This document shows positions 1-7,031 of a stretch of DNA of 11,167 bases, in pieces. The notes under the pieces were generated by a model that searched no databases, had not been told where the DNA came from, and worked only from the letters and a program-made list of their open reading frames with translations. The position numbers and the translations under genes were made by a program. The DNA comes from Gemmatimonadales bacterium (lineage in GTDB: Bacteria > Gemmatimonadota > Gemmatimonadetes > Gemmatimonadales > GWC2-71-9): contig JAUVTI010000049.1 in NCBI GenBank assembly GCA_030601605.1, forward strand, positions 1 to 11,167. The letters are read 5' to 3'. Within the stretch, counting starts at the first letter, position 1. The number at the start of each line of letters is the position of its first letter.

Positions 1-501
1 AGCCTCCCCGGTCGAGAGATCGAGCCCCGTGGGCCCGTCCACGGCAACCACGGGGCCGCGGTGCCGCGCCACTCGCTGGGCAAGCTCACCGATGGCTCCG
101 CGCGGCTCGCCGGACGCGCCCGTGCCGAGGAGCGCATCAACCACGATGCCCACATCCGGCCACGCGGCGTCGGACGCGAGCAACTGGACTCCTTCTTCCA
201 ACGCGAGCTTGCGGTTCGCCTCGCAGTCGGGTGACCGCTCGCGGTCCAACTCCGCCGCCCACACGCGCACACCACCGGCGCCCAGCGCCCGCGCAACCAC
301 CCAGCCGTCGCCCCCGTTGTTGCCGTGCCCGGCGGCGATCAGAACGCCGTGTTCGAGTTGGCTCGGGAAATCCCGCGCGAGCAACTGCGCGACCGCGCGG
401 CCGGCTGCCTCCATGAGCACGCGGCTCGGGATGGCGGCGCCGGTGCGCGCACGCTCGTCCCACGCTGCGGCCTGGGTGGCGTTGAGAACGGGTATCGGCA
501 T
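1..501 (-). CDS. nnr: NAD(P)H-hydrate epimerase / Nnr repair enzyme, N-terminal part (partial at window edge)
   Basis: The first 167 codons are present and the gene continues beyond position 1. The product is a YjeF_N (NAD(P)H-hydrate epimerase) domain, which interconverts R and S forms of hydrated NAD(P)H so that a dehydratase can repair them; it acts in the cytoplasm. Visible signatures are MEAAG at about residues 30-34, the glycine-rich loop AGHGNNGGDG at 57-66, VDALLGTG at 121-128 and AVDGPTGLD at 153-161. The ATG at 501 is chosen because the homologous region starts almost at once; no good Shine-Dalgarno is seen before it. In many bacteria this domain is fused to a C-terminal ADP-dependent dehydratase, which cannot be judged here. 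It lies 62 bp downstream of the zinc-ribbon gene on the same strand, so it may be the tail of that transcript. Identification is firm; whether it is single-domain or bifunctional is unknown. Confidence 0.9.
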   Translation of the reverse strand, partial: MPIPVLNATQAAAWDERARTGAAIPSRVLMEAAGRAVAQLLARDFPSQLEHGVLIAAGHGNNGGDGWVVARALGAGGVRVWAAELDRERSPDCEANRKLALEEGVQLLASDAAWPDVGIVVDALLGTGASGEPRGAIGELAQRVARHRGPVVAVDGPTGLDLSTGEA

Positions 502-530
502 CGAAGGTGAGCCGTCAGCCCCACGGTGCG

Positions 531-554
531 CGAGCCGGGAGGGCCAACGGCTCG
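531..554. repeat. 7-bp inverted repeat between zinc-ribbon gene and nnr
   Basis: A perfect 7-bp inverted repeat (CGAGCCG at 531-537, CGGCTCG at 548-554) surrounds a 10-base loop. It could form a stable GC-rich hairpin in the minus-strand transcript just after the zinc-ribbon stop. No U-run follows, so it is not a classical intrinsic terminator; it could slow ribosomes, protect an RNA end, or be chance in GC-rich DNA. Confidence 0.35.
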
Positions 555-563
555 GAGACTTAC

Positions 564-758
564 CTACTTGAAGCTCTGTCCGATCGCGCGGCCGAACGAA
601 ATCTCGCCGTTGTCGATACGGATGTTGAAACCGCACTCGGGATGTGAGCAGGCCCACGCCTTGAACTTGATCGACGCCCCGTCACGTCCGTAGTCCGAGA
701 GCGGAATCAGCACGCCCTTCTCGCACTTCAGACACGCAGGCCAGTTCCTATCATCCAT
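564..758 (-). CDS. small zinc-ribbon-like protein, 64 aa, function unknown
   Basis: This short protein carries two cysteine pairs: CLKC at residues 9-12 and CSHPEC at residues 37-42. Such CxxC/CxxxxC spacing is typical of a single structural zinc ribbon. The segment between them (LSDYGRDGASIKFKAW) would form the beta strands, and the C-terminal GFNIRIDNGEI would complete the fold. The ATG start at 758 is supported by a strong purine-rich Shine-Dalgarno (GGGAGGAG) four bases upstream. It follows the Minf_1886-family gene after 61 bp and precedes nnr by 62 bp, all on one strand. I do not recognise a named family; similar tiny ribbons bind nucleic acid or act as subunits of larger complexes, but nothing here decides that. 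The gene itself is well supported by its ribosome binding site and cysteine pattern. Confidence 0.8.
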   Translation of the reverse strand: MDDRNWPACLKCEKGVLIPLSDYGRDGASIKFKAWACSHPECGFNIRIDNGEISFGRAIGQSFK

Positions 759-778
759 GCTGCTCCTCCCTTCCCAGA

Positions 779-805
779 TACCTGAGGCCTCCAGCCGCGG
801 CCTGA
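779..805. repeat. imperfect inverted repeat between Minf_1886-family gene and zinc-ribbon gene
   Basis: On the minus strand CCTCAGGCC and GGCCTCAGG flank a 9-base loop; eight of nine positions can pair. The hairpin would sit just after the TAA of the upstream gene and before the strong ribosome binding site of the zinc-ribbon gene. No U-tract follows, so termination is not predicted with any confidence; a processing or stability element is equally possible. Confidence 0.3.
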
Positions 806-819
806 GGGCTATCTATATG

Positions 820-1218
820 TTACCCGACAGTATCCGCGCGTGCGACCCCACCCCACGGGTAATCCCCATCGAACGCCTGCGCGAAGTCATACACCGATGT
901 GAAGTCCTCGAGACGATCATTGGGGTGCTGGATCAGCAGCCCCGCCTCGATCAGCACGAACACCACCCGCCCGATATCGTCGGTAGACTCGATTCCCCAG
1001 TGCGACAGCACCGTGCGCGCGGTCAATCCGAACTGGTCCAGCGCGAACTCGCGGCACGACTCGGCCAACTCGGAACCCGCGATGTGGCCGCGCGCCTTGC
1101 GCTTGCGCTGACAGTACTCCAGCGAGGCCAGCACGAACAGGTATGCCCGCTCGTGATAGCGCCCGTCCACAGCGCGAATCCGCTCCAGGACCTCGTTGGC
1201 CAGTTGTAGCTCGAACAC
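820..1218 (-). CDS. Minf_1886 family protein (uncharacterised), 132 aa
   Basis: The sequence fits the uncharacterised Minf_1886 family as I recall it. Visible conserved stretches are D-x-RY (residues 18-21), AYLFVLASLEY (25-35), GSELAESCREFALDQFG (48-64), the LSHWGI core (71-76), DIGRVVFVLIEAGLL (81-95) and the closing DF-x3-YDF-x2-AF (105-116). The family was named as Verrucomicrobia/Planctomycetes-restricted and has no established biochemical role. The protein appears soluble and helical, with no signal peptide, transmembrane segment or metal motif. Its start is a GTG at 1218; no convincing Shine-Dalgarno precedes it, but starting there matches the beginning of the conserved region. It lies 43 bp downstream of glyA and 61 bp upstream of the zinc-ribbon gene, probably in the same transcript. 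Family assignment is from memory of its motifs; function unknown. Confidence 0.82.
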   Translation of the reverse strand: MFELQLANEVLERIRAVDGRYHERAYLFVLASLEYCQRKRKARGHIAGSELAESCREFALDQFGLTARTVLSHWGIESTDDIGRVVFVLIEAGLLIQHPNDRLEDFTSVYDFAQAFDGDYPWGGVARADTVG

Positions 1219-1261
1219 GGTAGTAAGGTGGAGACTCGTTACCCTGCGAGCAAGACCGCCG

Positions 1262-2530
1262 CTAAACCCTAGCCAGGCTTGGATATAGCGGGAACGCCCC
1301 TGTCAACTCCCGCACCTGGACCCCTACCCTCTCGACAGTCTCCGAATCCGCCGACCGCAGCACATCGTCGATCAACCCCGCGATCTGCGCCATCTCCTCC
1401 TCCATCATACCGCGGCTGGTGAGCGCGGAACTCCCGAGGCGAATCCCGCTGGTCACGAACGGCGACCTGGGGTCCCCGGGCACCGTGTTCTTGTTGACGT
1501 GGATTCCGGCACGCCCAAGCGTCTCCTCGGCATCCTTGCCAGTGATGTCCTGCGGGCGCAGGTCCACCAGGAGCAGGTGCGTGTCAGTGCCGCCCGAAAC
1601 CAGCGTGTAGCCCCGCTCCCTCAGGGCCGTACCAAGCACCTTGGCGTTGGTCACGACCTGGGCCGCATACTGCTTGAAGTCAGGCTGCAACGCTTCGTGG
1701 AACGCAACGGCCTTGGCGGCGATCACGTGCTCGAGTGGCCCGCCCTGCGTACCGGGGAACACCTGTTTGTTCACCGCCTTGGCAAACTCCTCGCGGCACA
1801 GGATGAACCCGCCCCGCGGGCCCCTCAGAGTCTTGTGGGTCGTTGAGGTGACGAGGTCGGCGTGCGGCACCGGCGACGGACAAACTCCAGCCGCCACGAG
1901 CCCGGCGAAATGGGCCATGTCCACCAGCAGGTGGGCTCCCACCTCGCGGGCGACATCGGCGAACCCAGCGAAGTCGATGTGACGCGGGTATGCGCTCCCG
2001 CCCGCAATGATGAGCTTCGGATTCTCGGCGCGGGCGATATCCCGAACCTGATCGAGATCGATGAGGCCCGTGCTCTCGTCAACTCCGTACTGCACGGCCT
2101 TGAACAGGCGGCCGCTGGCGTTCACCGACGAGCCGTGGGTGAGATGTCCTCCGTGGGTCAGCTTGAGCCCCATCAGCGTGTCGCCCGGCTCCAGCACGGC
2201 GAAGTAGGCAGCCATGTTGGCCTGCGCGCCGCTGTGCGGCTGCACGTTCGCGTGGTCGGCGCCGAACAGCTCCAGCGCCCGGTCGATGGCGAGCTGCTCG
2301 ATCTCGTCCACCACCTCGCAGCCGCCGTAATAGCGCTTGCCGGGGTATCCCTCGGCGTACTTGTTCGTGAGTACGGAGCCCATCGCTTCGAGCACGGCGC
2401 GGGACACGAAGTTCTCGCTGGCAATCAGCTCGAGCCCGTTCTCCTGCCGCGCTACCTCGCGCTGGATCAACGAGTCGATGGCCGGATCAGCCGACTCGAG
2501 CGGTCGCGCCCGCTCACGTGCATCACTCAT
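1262..2530 (-). CDS. glyA: serine hydroxymethyltransferase
   Basis: This is a full-length (422 aa) cytoplasmic PLP enzyme that converts serine and tetrahydrofolate to glycine and 5,10-methylene-tetrahydrofolate, the main one-carbon entry point. Family marks are ENGLELIASENF (30-41), the folate/PLP region NKYAEGYPGKRYYGG (56-70), HSGAQAN (99-105), DMAHFAGL (204-211) and the PLP-binding lysine K233 in STTHKTLRGPRGG. VFPGTQGGPLEH (258-268) is also typical. The ATG at 2530 has a GGAG ribosome binding site five bases upstream and lies only 15 bp after the leucine dehydrogenase stop, so co-transcription is likely. In this neighbourhood it could handle glycine/serine alongside amino acid degradation, though it is a housekeeping gene by itself. 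No truncation or missing catalytic residue is visible. Confidence 0.98.
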   Translation of the reverse strand: MSDARERARPLESADPAIDSLIQREVARQENGLELIASENFVSRAVLEAMGSVLTNKYAEGYPGKRYYGGCEVVDEIEQLAIDRALELFGADHANVQPHSGAQANMAAYFAVLEPGDTLMGLKLTHGGHLTHGSSVNASGRLFKAVQYGVDESTGLIDLDQVRDIARAENPKLIIAGGSAYPRHIDFAGFADVAREVGAHLLVDMAHFAGLVAAGVCPSPVPHADLVTSTTHKTLRGPRGGFILCREEFAKAVNKQVFPGTQGGPLEHVIAAKAVAFHEALQPDFKQYAAQVVTNAKVLGTALRERGYTLVSGGTDTHLLLVDLRPQDITGKDAEETLGRAGIHVNKNTVPGDPRSPFVTSGIRLGSSALTSRGMMEEEMAQIAGLIDDVLRSADSETVERVGVQVRELTGAFPLYPSLARV

Positions 2531-2545
2531 ATGCGCTCCGGTCCG

Positions 2546-3685
2546 CTACTTCCGCTTCTTCTTGCGCGCGGCGGCTTCGGCTATCCGGTCCTCGGCCAGC
2601 CGGTCCGCCGCCCGATACGTCGGGATCCCCTGGTCGTCGGCGATCTGCACGATCTTGATGATCGTGTCGTATATCTCCGACGCCTTCTTGTGGGAACGCT
2701 CCAGGTCCCAGCCCTCGACCTCAGCGTTCACGTTTATCAGGCCGCCCGCGTTCACGGCGTAGTCCGGAGCATAGAGAATCCCACGCTCGTGCAGCACGTC
2801 GCCGTGCCGTTCCTCATCGAGCACGTTGTTGGCCGCTCCGGCCACTATCTCGACCTTGAGCACCTTGAGCGTGTCGTCGTTGATTATGGCGCCCAGCGCG
2901 CACGGCGCGAAGATGTCGGCCTCTACGCCGTAGATCTCGTCGGCGCCCACTGCGGTCGCGCCGAACTCATCCACCACGCGCTTGATCCTGTCGTCCTCGA
3001 TGTCGGTCACCACGAGCAAGGCGCCCTCGTCGTGCATGTGCTTGCACAGATGGTAGCCTACGTGTCCGACGCCCTGTACCGTCACGGTCTTGCCGGACAG
3101 CGAGTCGCTGCCCCAGCGCGTCTTGGCGCACGCCTGCATGCCGCGGTACACCCCGAGAGCGGTCACCGGCGATGGATCGCCGGAGCGTCCGGCGAGCCCG
3201 ACCACGTACTCCGTCTCCTCGCGCACGAACTCCATGTCGCTCGGGCTCGTCCCCACGTCCTCGGCGGTGATGTATCGCCCGCACATGGACTGAACGTGGC
3301 GCCCGTGCGCCCGGAAGATGTCCGCGCGGTCCTTGACGTTGGGGTCAGCCACGATGACGCTCTTGCCGCCACCGAGGTTGAGCCCGGCCACCGCAGCCTT
3401 GTAGGTCATGCCGCGCGACAGCCGCAGGACGTCAATCAGCGCCTCGAGGTCGTTCTCGTACGCCCACATCCGTGTGCCGCCGAGCGCTGGTCCCAGAATG
3501 GTGTTGTGGATGGCCACCACCCCGCGATACCCGGTTTCGGGTTCGCTCCACAGGGAGAGCTGCTCGTGTCCATGTTCGCCGATGAGTTCGAACAATCCGT
3601 CATCCAATGATTTTGTGATTTCGGCTCTAGTCGGAGTAGAGCCCCCGTGCAATAACGATTCGCTGGATTTCGCTTGTGCCTTCAT
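2546..3685 (-). CDS. leucine dehydrogenase (Glu/Leu/Phe/Val dehydrogenase family)
   Basis: This NAD-dependent enzyme oxidatively deaminates leucine, valine or isoleucine to the 2-oxo acid and ammonia. Counting from the ATG at 3685, residues 55-112 hold LGPALGGTRMW and the GLNLGGGKSV block; K96 and K108 match the substrate-binding and catalytic lysines. YITAEDVGTS (138-147) is typical of leucine rather than glutamate dehydrogenases. The Rossmann loop is GVGHVG (205-210), and PCALG and YAPDYAVNAGG follow. The tail ends in a basic KKKRK. The ATG at 3685 lies inside the acyl-CoA dehydrogenase gene, overlapping it by 59 bp, with AGGTGA nine bases upstream. Bacillus-type leucine dehydrogenases begin near residue 28, so an in-frame TTG at 3607 (353 aa) is a plausible true start. 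Phenylalanine or valine dehydrogenase activity cannot be excluded. Confidence 0.93.
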   Translation of the reverse strand: MKAQAKSSESLLHGGSTPTRAEITKSLDDGLFELIGEHGHEQLSLWSEPETGYRGVVAIHNTILGPALGGTRMWAYENDLEALIDVLRLSRGMTYKAAVAGLNLGGGKSVIVADPNVKDRADIFRAHGRHVQSMCGRYITAEDVGTSPSDMEFVREETEYVVGLAGRSGDPSPVTALGVYRGMQACAKTRWGSDSLSGKTVTVQGVGHVGYHLCKHMHDEGALLVVTDIEDDRIKRVVDEFGATAVGADEIYGVEADIFAPCALGAIINDDTLKVLKVEIVAGAANNVLDEERHGDVLHERGILYAPDYAVNAGGLINVNAEVEGWDLERSHKKASEIYDTIIKIVQIADDQGIPTYRAADRLAEDRIAEAAARKKKRK

Positions 3686-4796
3686 AAATCTCAGTCACCT
3701 TTGCGTCGCGAAACAGCCGTTCCACCGGATAGTCGCGCATGTAGCCGTAGCCTCCAAAGATCTGTACCGCCTGCGTCGTGACCCACATCGCCGTCTCCGA
3801 GGCAAACAGCTTGGCCATGCCCGCCCGTTCGGTCACCGACTCGCCACGATCCTTGGCCCGAGCGGCCTCGAGAATGAGGGCGCGCGCCGCGCTGATCCGC
3901 GTGGCCATGTCGGCGAGCTTGAACTGAATCGCCTGAAAGTCCCTGAGCGGCCTCTCGAACTGCTGCCGCTCCTGACTGTAGCGAATGCAGTGCTCCAACG
4001 CGGCCCGGGCTATCCCGGTGGCCTGAGCGGCCACTCCCATCCGCCCGTTGTCCAGCGCCTGGAGCGCGTAAATAAACCCCTCACCCTCCATCCCTAGCAA
4101 GTGCTCCGGGCCCAGTCGCACGTCGTTGAGGCTCAGTGACGTGGTGCGGGAGGCCCGAAGACCCATCTTGTCCTCCGCCTTCCCGGGAACGACTCCCGGC
4201 GCAGCGGCGGGCACCAGAAACGCCGAGATACCGTGCGCTCCACGCCGCTCCTCCGGCGTATCCGTCCGAAGCATTATAACCAGGAGGTCGGCGGTGTCGC
4301 CGTTGGTGACCCACGTCTTCTCCCCGCTCAGCACCCACTCGTCGCCGTCGCGGACCGCCTGCGCCCGTATGCTCACGCTATCCGAGCCGCTGTCGGCCTC
4401 CGACAACGAGAACGCGGCCAGCACCTCGCCCCGCGCCATCGGCCCGAGCCAGCGCTCCTTCTGCTCAGCGGTCCCCTCGCGAAGCAACATGGTGACGGGC
4501 AGGGAGTTGTGCACCGAGAGCGATATCGACACCGAAGCGTCGGCGGCCGCGATCTCCTCCAACACCATCATGTAGGTCAGCGTGTCGAGCCCCAACCCCT
4601 CGTACTCCTCCGGGATCCTCAGCCCGTAGAAGCCGAGCTCGCCCAGCCGCTTCATCACCTCGGCCGGGTAGTGCTTCGTGCTGTCCCACTCCGCTGCGTG
4701 TGGCGCGATCTCCTTTTGCGCGAACTCGCGGGTCATCTCCACGATCTCGCGCGACTGCTCGGGAACGTCCAGCAGCAGCGGGCTAGCTATAGTCAT
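3627..4796 (-). CDS. acyl-CoA dehydrogenase, short/branched-chain type
   Basis: This is a 389-aa FAD enzyme that introduces the alpha-beta double bond into acyl-CoA and passes electrons to electron-transfer flavoprotein. The N-terminal helical domain (about 10-120) leads to AFSLSEADSGSDS (about 138-150) and the FAD contact WVLSGEKTWVTNG. The C-terminal part has ERQQFERPL, QIFGGYGYMRDYPVERLFRDAK and IYEGTSEIQR; the glutamate of YEGTSE (about E372) is the catalytic base position used by short-chain, butyryl-type enzymes. Substrate choice among butyryl-, isovaleryl- or 2-methylbutyryl-CoA cannot be read from sequence. The ATG at 4796 overlaps the end of the 3-hydroxyacyl-CoA dehydrogenase gene by 14 bp, and its end overlaps the annotated start of leucine dehydrogenase, so the three are probably translated from one mRNA. 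No ETF genes are in the window. Confidence 0.95.
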   Translation of the reverse strand: MTIASPLLLDVPEQSREIVEMTREFAQKEIAPHAAEWDSTKHYPAEVMKRLGELGFYGLRIPEEYEGLGLDTLTYMMVLEEIAAADASVSISLSVHNSLPVTMLLREGTAEQKERWLGPMARGEVLAAFSLSEADSGSDSVSIRAQAVRDGDEWVLSGEKTWVTNGDTADLLVIMLRTDTPEERRGAHGISAFLVPAAAPGVVPGKAEDKMGLRASRTTSLSLNDVRLGPEHLLGMEGEGFIYALQALDNGRMGVAAQATGIARAALEHCIRYSQERQQFERPLRDFQAIQFKLADMATRISAARALILEAARAKDRGESVTERAGMAKLFASETAMWVTTQAVQIFGGYGYMRDYPVERLFRDAKVTEIYEGTSEIQRIVIARGLYSD

Positions 4797-5628
4797 AGAA
4801 ACCCTTGCCGGATTTGCGGCCCAGGTACCCGGCGGCCACCATCTTACGCAGCAGAGGACACGCCCGGTACTTCGAGTCTCCCAGCCCAGTGTGCAGCACC
4901 TCCAGGATCGAGAGACACACGTCCAGTCCGATTAGGTCCGCCAGCGCCAGCGGCCCCATGGGGTGATTCATGCCGAGCTTCATCACGGTGTCCACGGCCT
5001 CCGGGGTGGCAACCCCCTCCATGACGCAGTAGACCGCCTCGTTGATCATCGGCAGCAGGATCCGGTTGGCAACGAATCCCGGATAGTCGTTGGCCTCGAC
5101 CGGAGTCTTGCCAAGCGACGTCGCCACCTCCATCACCGCGGCCGTCGTCTCGTCCGATGTCCCCAGCCCGCGGATGATCTCGACCAGCTTCATCATTGGG
5201 ACGGGGTTCATGAAGTGCATCCCGACCACCTTGTCGGGGCGGCCCGTGCGGGCCGCGATCTCGGTGATGGAGATCGAAGAGGTGTTGGTCGCGAGGATCG
5301 TGCCGTCAGGCGCTGCCTCGTCGAGCCTCTCGAAGATCGTGAACTTGAGCTCGGGATTCTCCGTTGCCGCCTCCACTATGAGCTCGGCCTTGGCGGCGGC
5401 TGCGAGATCGGTCGCCGTGGTGATGTGTCCCAGGGCGCCGTCCCGATCGGCCTCCGTGAGCGCTCCCTTCTTGATCTGTCGGTCGAAGTTCTTGCGAATC
5501 GTCGCCAGCGCCTTCTCGAGCTGCCCCTCGTCGACGTCTATGAGCGTGACGTCCCAATCGTTTTGTGCGAAGACGTGCGCGATTCCGTTTCCCATGGTGC
5601 CGGCACCAACCACCGCGATCCCTTTCAC
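4783..5628 (-). CDS. 3-hydroxybutyryl-CoA (3-hydroxyacyl-CoA) dehydrogenase
   Basis: This 281-aa NAD(P)-dependent enzyme interconverts 3-hydroxyacyl-CoA and 3-oxoacyl-CoA. The Rossmann motif GAGTMG lies at residues 8-13, with the acidic end of beta-2 at D31. NTSSISITEIA (115-125), HFMNPVPMMKLVEIIRG (138-154) and YPGFVANRILLPMINEA follow. H138 and E150, twelve residues apart, correspond to the catalytic His-Glu pair of the family. The open frame extends upstream to 5835, but the start is the GTG at 5628: it has GGGAGGGAG seven bases upstream, gives the usual family length, and forms a GTGA overlap with the stop of the CPBP protease gene. That overlap implies translational coupling. Downstream it overlaps the acyl-CoA dehydrogenase start by 14 bp. 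It is a stand-alone dehydrogenase, not fused to a crotonase domain. Confidence 0.96.
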   Translation of the reverse strand: MKGIAVVGAGTMGNGIAHVFAQNDWDVTLIDVDEGQLEKALATIRKNFDRQIKKGALTEADRDGALGHITTATDLAAAAKAELIVEAATENPELKFTIFERLDEAAPDGTILATNTSSISITEIAARTGRPDKVVGMHFMNPVPMMKLVEIIRGLGTSDETTAAVMEVATSLGKTPVEANDYPGFVANRILLPMINEAVYCVMEGVATPEAVDTVMKLGMNHPMGPLALADLIGLDVCLSILEVLHTGLGDSKYRACPLLRKMVAAGYLGRKSGKGFYDYS

Positions 5629-6449
5629 GTCGGCTCTCCCTCCCCGGCTCTCGCCGCGCTGCGGCTGAGCCACATCAATGCCAGACCCATCACCACCGTG
5701 GCGGACAATCCGCCTTCCGGTCCGAATGCGCCGCCCGTCACCCAGGACGGCCCTCCGGTATGAAACTCGAGTGCAGGCAACCGGAGCGCGATGCCGCTCA
5801 CCGGCGCATCGGCCAGCCCCAGCCCGGCGTTCCACCCCAGGTGCAAGCCCCAGGCGGCGGGAAGCCCGCCGGGCGTGAAGAACGCCGCGCTCAACACCAG
5901 CGAGGCAAGCCCTACGTTGACCACCCCGAAAGAGGTTGCCTCGGGATTCGCCAGATGCACGGCGGCGAACACGGCCGCCAGCACCACACTCGCTCCCACC
6001 TTTCCGATCGGCCGCGCCAGGCGCGCCAGCGGGTAGCCCCGGAACAGCAGCTCCTCCGCCAGCGCCGCCACCGCCAACCCGATCACCGCTGCCAACGCCG
6101 CGGGCAGGTACGCGGTGAGCGGCTCACCGCTCAGGCTCAGGCTCGCGCTCCCGGGCCCCATCGCTATGAGCAGGGCCAGCAGGGCCATGGCGATGCCGAG
6201 GCCCGCTCCCAGCCCGAAGGCCTTCACGTAGCGCACGCGCCTGCGCCATCCCATCATCTCCCAGGTCGCCATACGCCGGCGAACCAGGAGGTGACTCACG
6301 AACAGCGCCGCCACCACAATCGGCAACGTCTGGAGCCCGATGCCGAGGATCCCGCTCTTCCACGCCGCCGGGATGGCGTACCCCAGCGGCAGCGCGATCA
6401 GCGCGACCGCTAGGTAAAAGCCGACGAGCGCGCCAACGGCCGAAAACAC
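5625..6449 (-). CDS. CPBP family intramembrane glutamic endopeptidase
   Basis: This 274-aa multi-pass membrane protein belongs to the CPBP (CaaX protease/bacteriocin-processing, Abi/Rce1) family. Predicted hydrophobic segments lie near residues 4-28, 36-55, 76-97, 112-130, 151-170, 174-191 and 246-262. Three family motifs are visible: EELLFRG at 132-138, F161-x3-H165, and H203-x3-N207 in LHLGWN. These supply the glutamates, arginine and histidines of the membrane-embedded active site. Its substrate cannot be predicted. The start is a GTG at 6449, 12 bp after the bioY stop, with AAAGGG about nine bases upstream inside a hairpin. It ends with a GTGA overlap into the hydroxyacyl-CoA dehydrogenase gene. 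A protease between a biotin transporter subunit and beta-oxidation genes is an odd neighbour; family members act in peptide maturation, immunity or membrane-protein control, none of which is shown here. Confidence 0.92.
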   Translation of the reverse strand: MFSAVGALVGFYLAVALIALPLGYAIPAAWKSGILGIGLQTLPIVVAALFVSHLLVRRRMATWEMMGWRRRVRYVKAFGLGAGLGIAMALLALLIAMGPGSASLSLSGEPLTAYLPAALAAVIGLAVAALAEELLFRGYPLARLARPIGKVGASVVLAAVFAAVHLANPEATSFGVVNVGLASLVLSAAFFTPGGLPAAWGLHLGWNAGLGLADAPVSGIALRLPALEFHTGGPSWVTGGAFGPEGGLSATVVMGLALMWLSRSAARAGEGEPT

Positions 6450-6450
6450 A

Positions 6451-6479
6451 ACGCGCGCCCTTTAGAGGAGCGCGCGCGT
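6451..6479 (-). terminator. GC-rich hairpin at the bioY/CPBP junction; possible weak terminator or attenuator
   Basis: An 8-bp perfect inverted repeat (ACGCGCGC at 6451-6458, GCGCGCGT at 6472-6479) encloses a 13-base loop that contains the bioY stop codon. On the minus strand the stem is followed by TGTGTTTT, a moderately U-rich stretch that already contains the GTG start of the next gene. It could act as a leaky intrinsic terminator lowering expression downstream of bioY, or hide the ribosome binding site of the CPBP gene. Confidence 0.45.
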
Positions 6480-7031
6480 CTTCGGTGCTAAACGCCGGAT
6501 GATGAGACCGGCGACCACCAACTTCAACAAGTCCAACAGCAGGAACGGCACCGATCCCCAGGCGAACGCAGTCGCCCAGTCGCCGGTAAGCACGGCGAGC
6601 TGCGCCACGCCGCCGAGGTGGACCACAGCCAGGCCGGCGATCATGGCGGCTGCGAGCCTGCCCCACGACCGGCCCCGCTCCAACACCACGCCCACGACGG
6701 CTGCCGCCAGCGGAAGCGCCAGCAGGTAGCCGCCGGTTGGACCGAACAGTCGCGCGGCGCCCGGCACCCCGATGGACGCGAACATCGGCAGGCCCGCCGC
6801 GCCCATCGCCAGGTAGAAGGCCAGGCAGGCCGCACCGAGCCGCGGCCCCAGCAGGCCGCCCACGATCAACACTGCGGGCACCTGCAGCGTGACCGGCACC
6901 GGAGTTCCCGGCAACGGAATCGCCACCTGGGCGGCAAGCGCCACGAACAGCGCTCCGCCGAGGATCGCCAACGCCCGCCGCGCCACGGCGGTCGGGGTCA
7001 TGGTCAGTTGTGCCGTCCGGCTCTCGCTCAT
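6462..7031 (-). CDS. bioY: biotin transporter BioY (ECF transporter S component)
   Basis: This 189-aa integral membrane protein is the substrate-binding subunit for biotin uptake. It has the BioY signature around IPLPGTPVPVTLQ (residues 38-50), GGLLGPRLGA (58-67), FYLAMGAAGLPMF (72-84), LFGPTGGYLL (95-104) and PFLLLDLLKLV (162-172), with about six membrane helices. The open frame extends to 7217, but that part lies wholly inside the thiolase gene. The real start is the ATG at 7031, which forms an ATGA overlap with the thiolase stop. No EcfA ATPase or EcfT (BioMN) genes are nearby, so it either works alone, as reported for some solitary BioY proteins, or with a shared energising module elsewhere. 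No BirA-type operator was recognised. The coupling to thiolase suggests it is expressed with the acyl-CoA genes. Confidence 0.96.
   Translation of the reverse strand: MSESRTAQLTMTPTAVARRALAILGGALFVALAAQVAIPLPGTPVPVTLQVPAVLIVGGLLGPRLGAACLAFYLAMGAAGLPMFASIGVPGAARLFGPTGGYLLALPLAAAVVGVVLERGRSWGRLAAAMIAGLAVVHLGGVAQLAVLTGDWATAFAWGSVPFLLLDLLKLVVAGLIIRRLAPKTRALL

Noticed and set aside
1862..3610. 582-codon plus-strand open frame
   Set aside because: It lies antisense to glyA and leucine dehydrogenase, both with full family motifs. The translation is rich in H, R, V and L without any domain, as expected for the mirror frame of GC-rich genes.
4783..5835. Longer 350-aa version of the hydroxyacyl-CoA dehydrogenase
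   Set aside because: The extra N-terminal 69 residues are low-complexity, overlap the CPBP gene in another frame, and the GTG at 5628 has a strong ribosome binding site right before the Rossmann motif.
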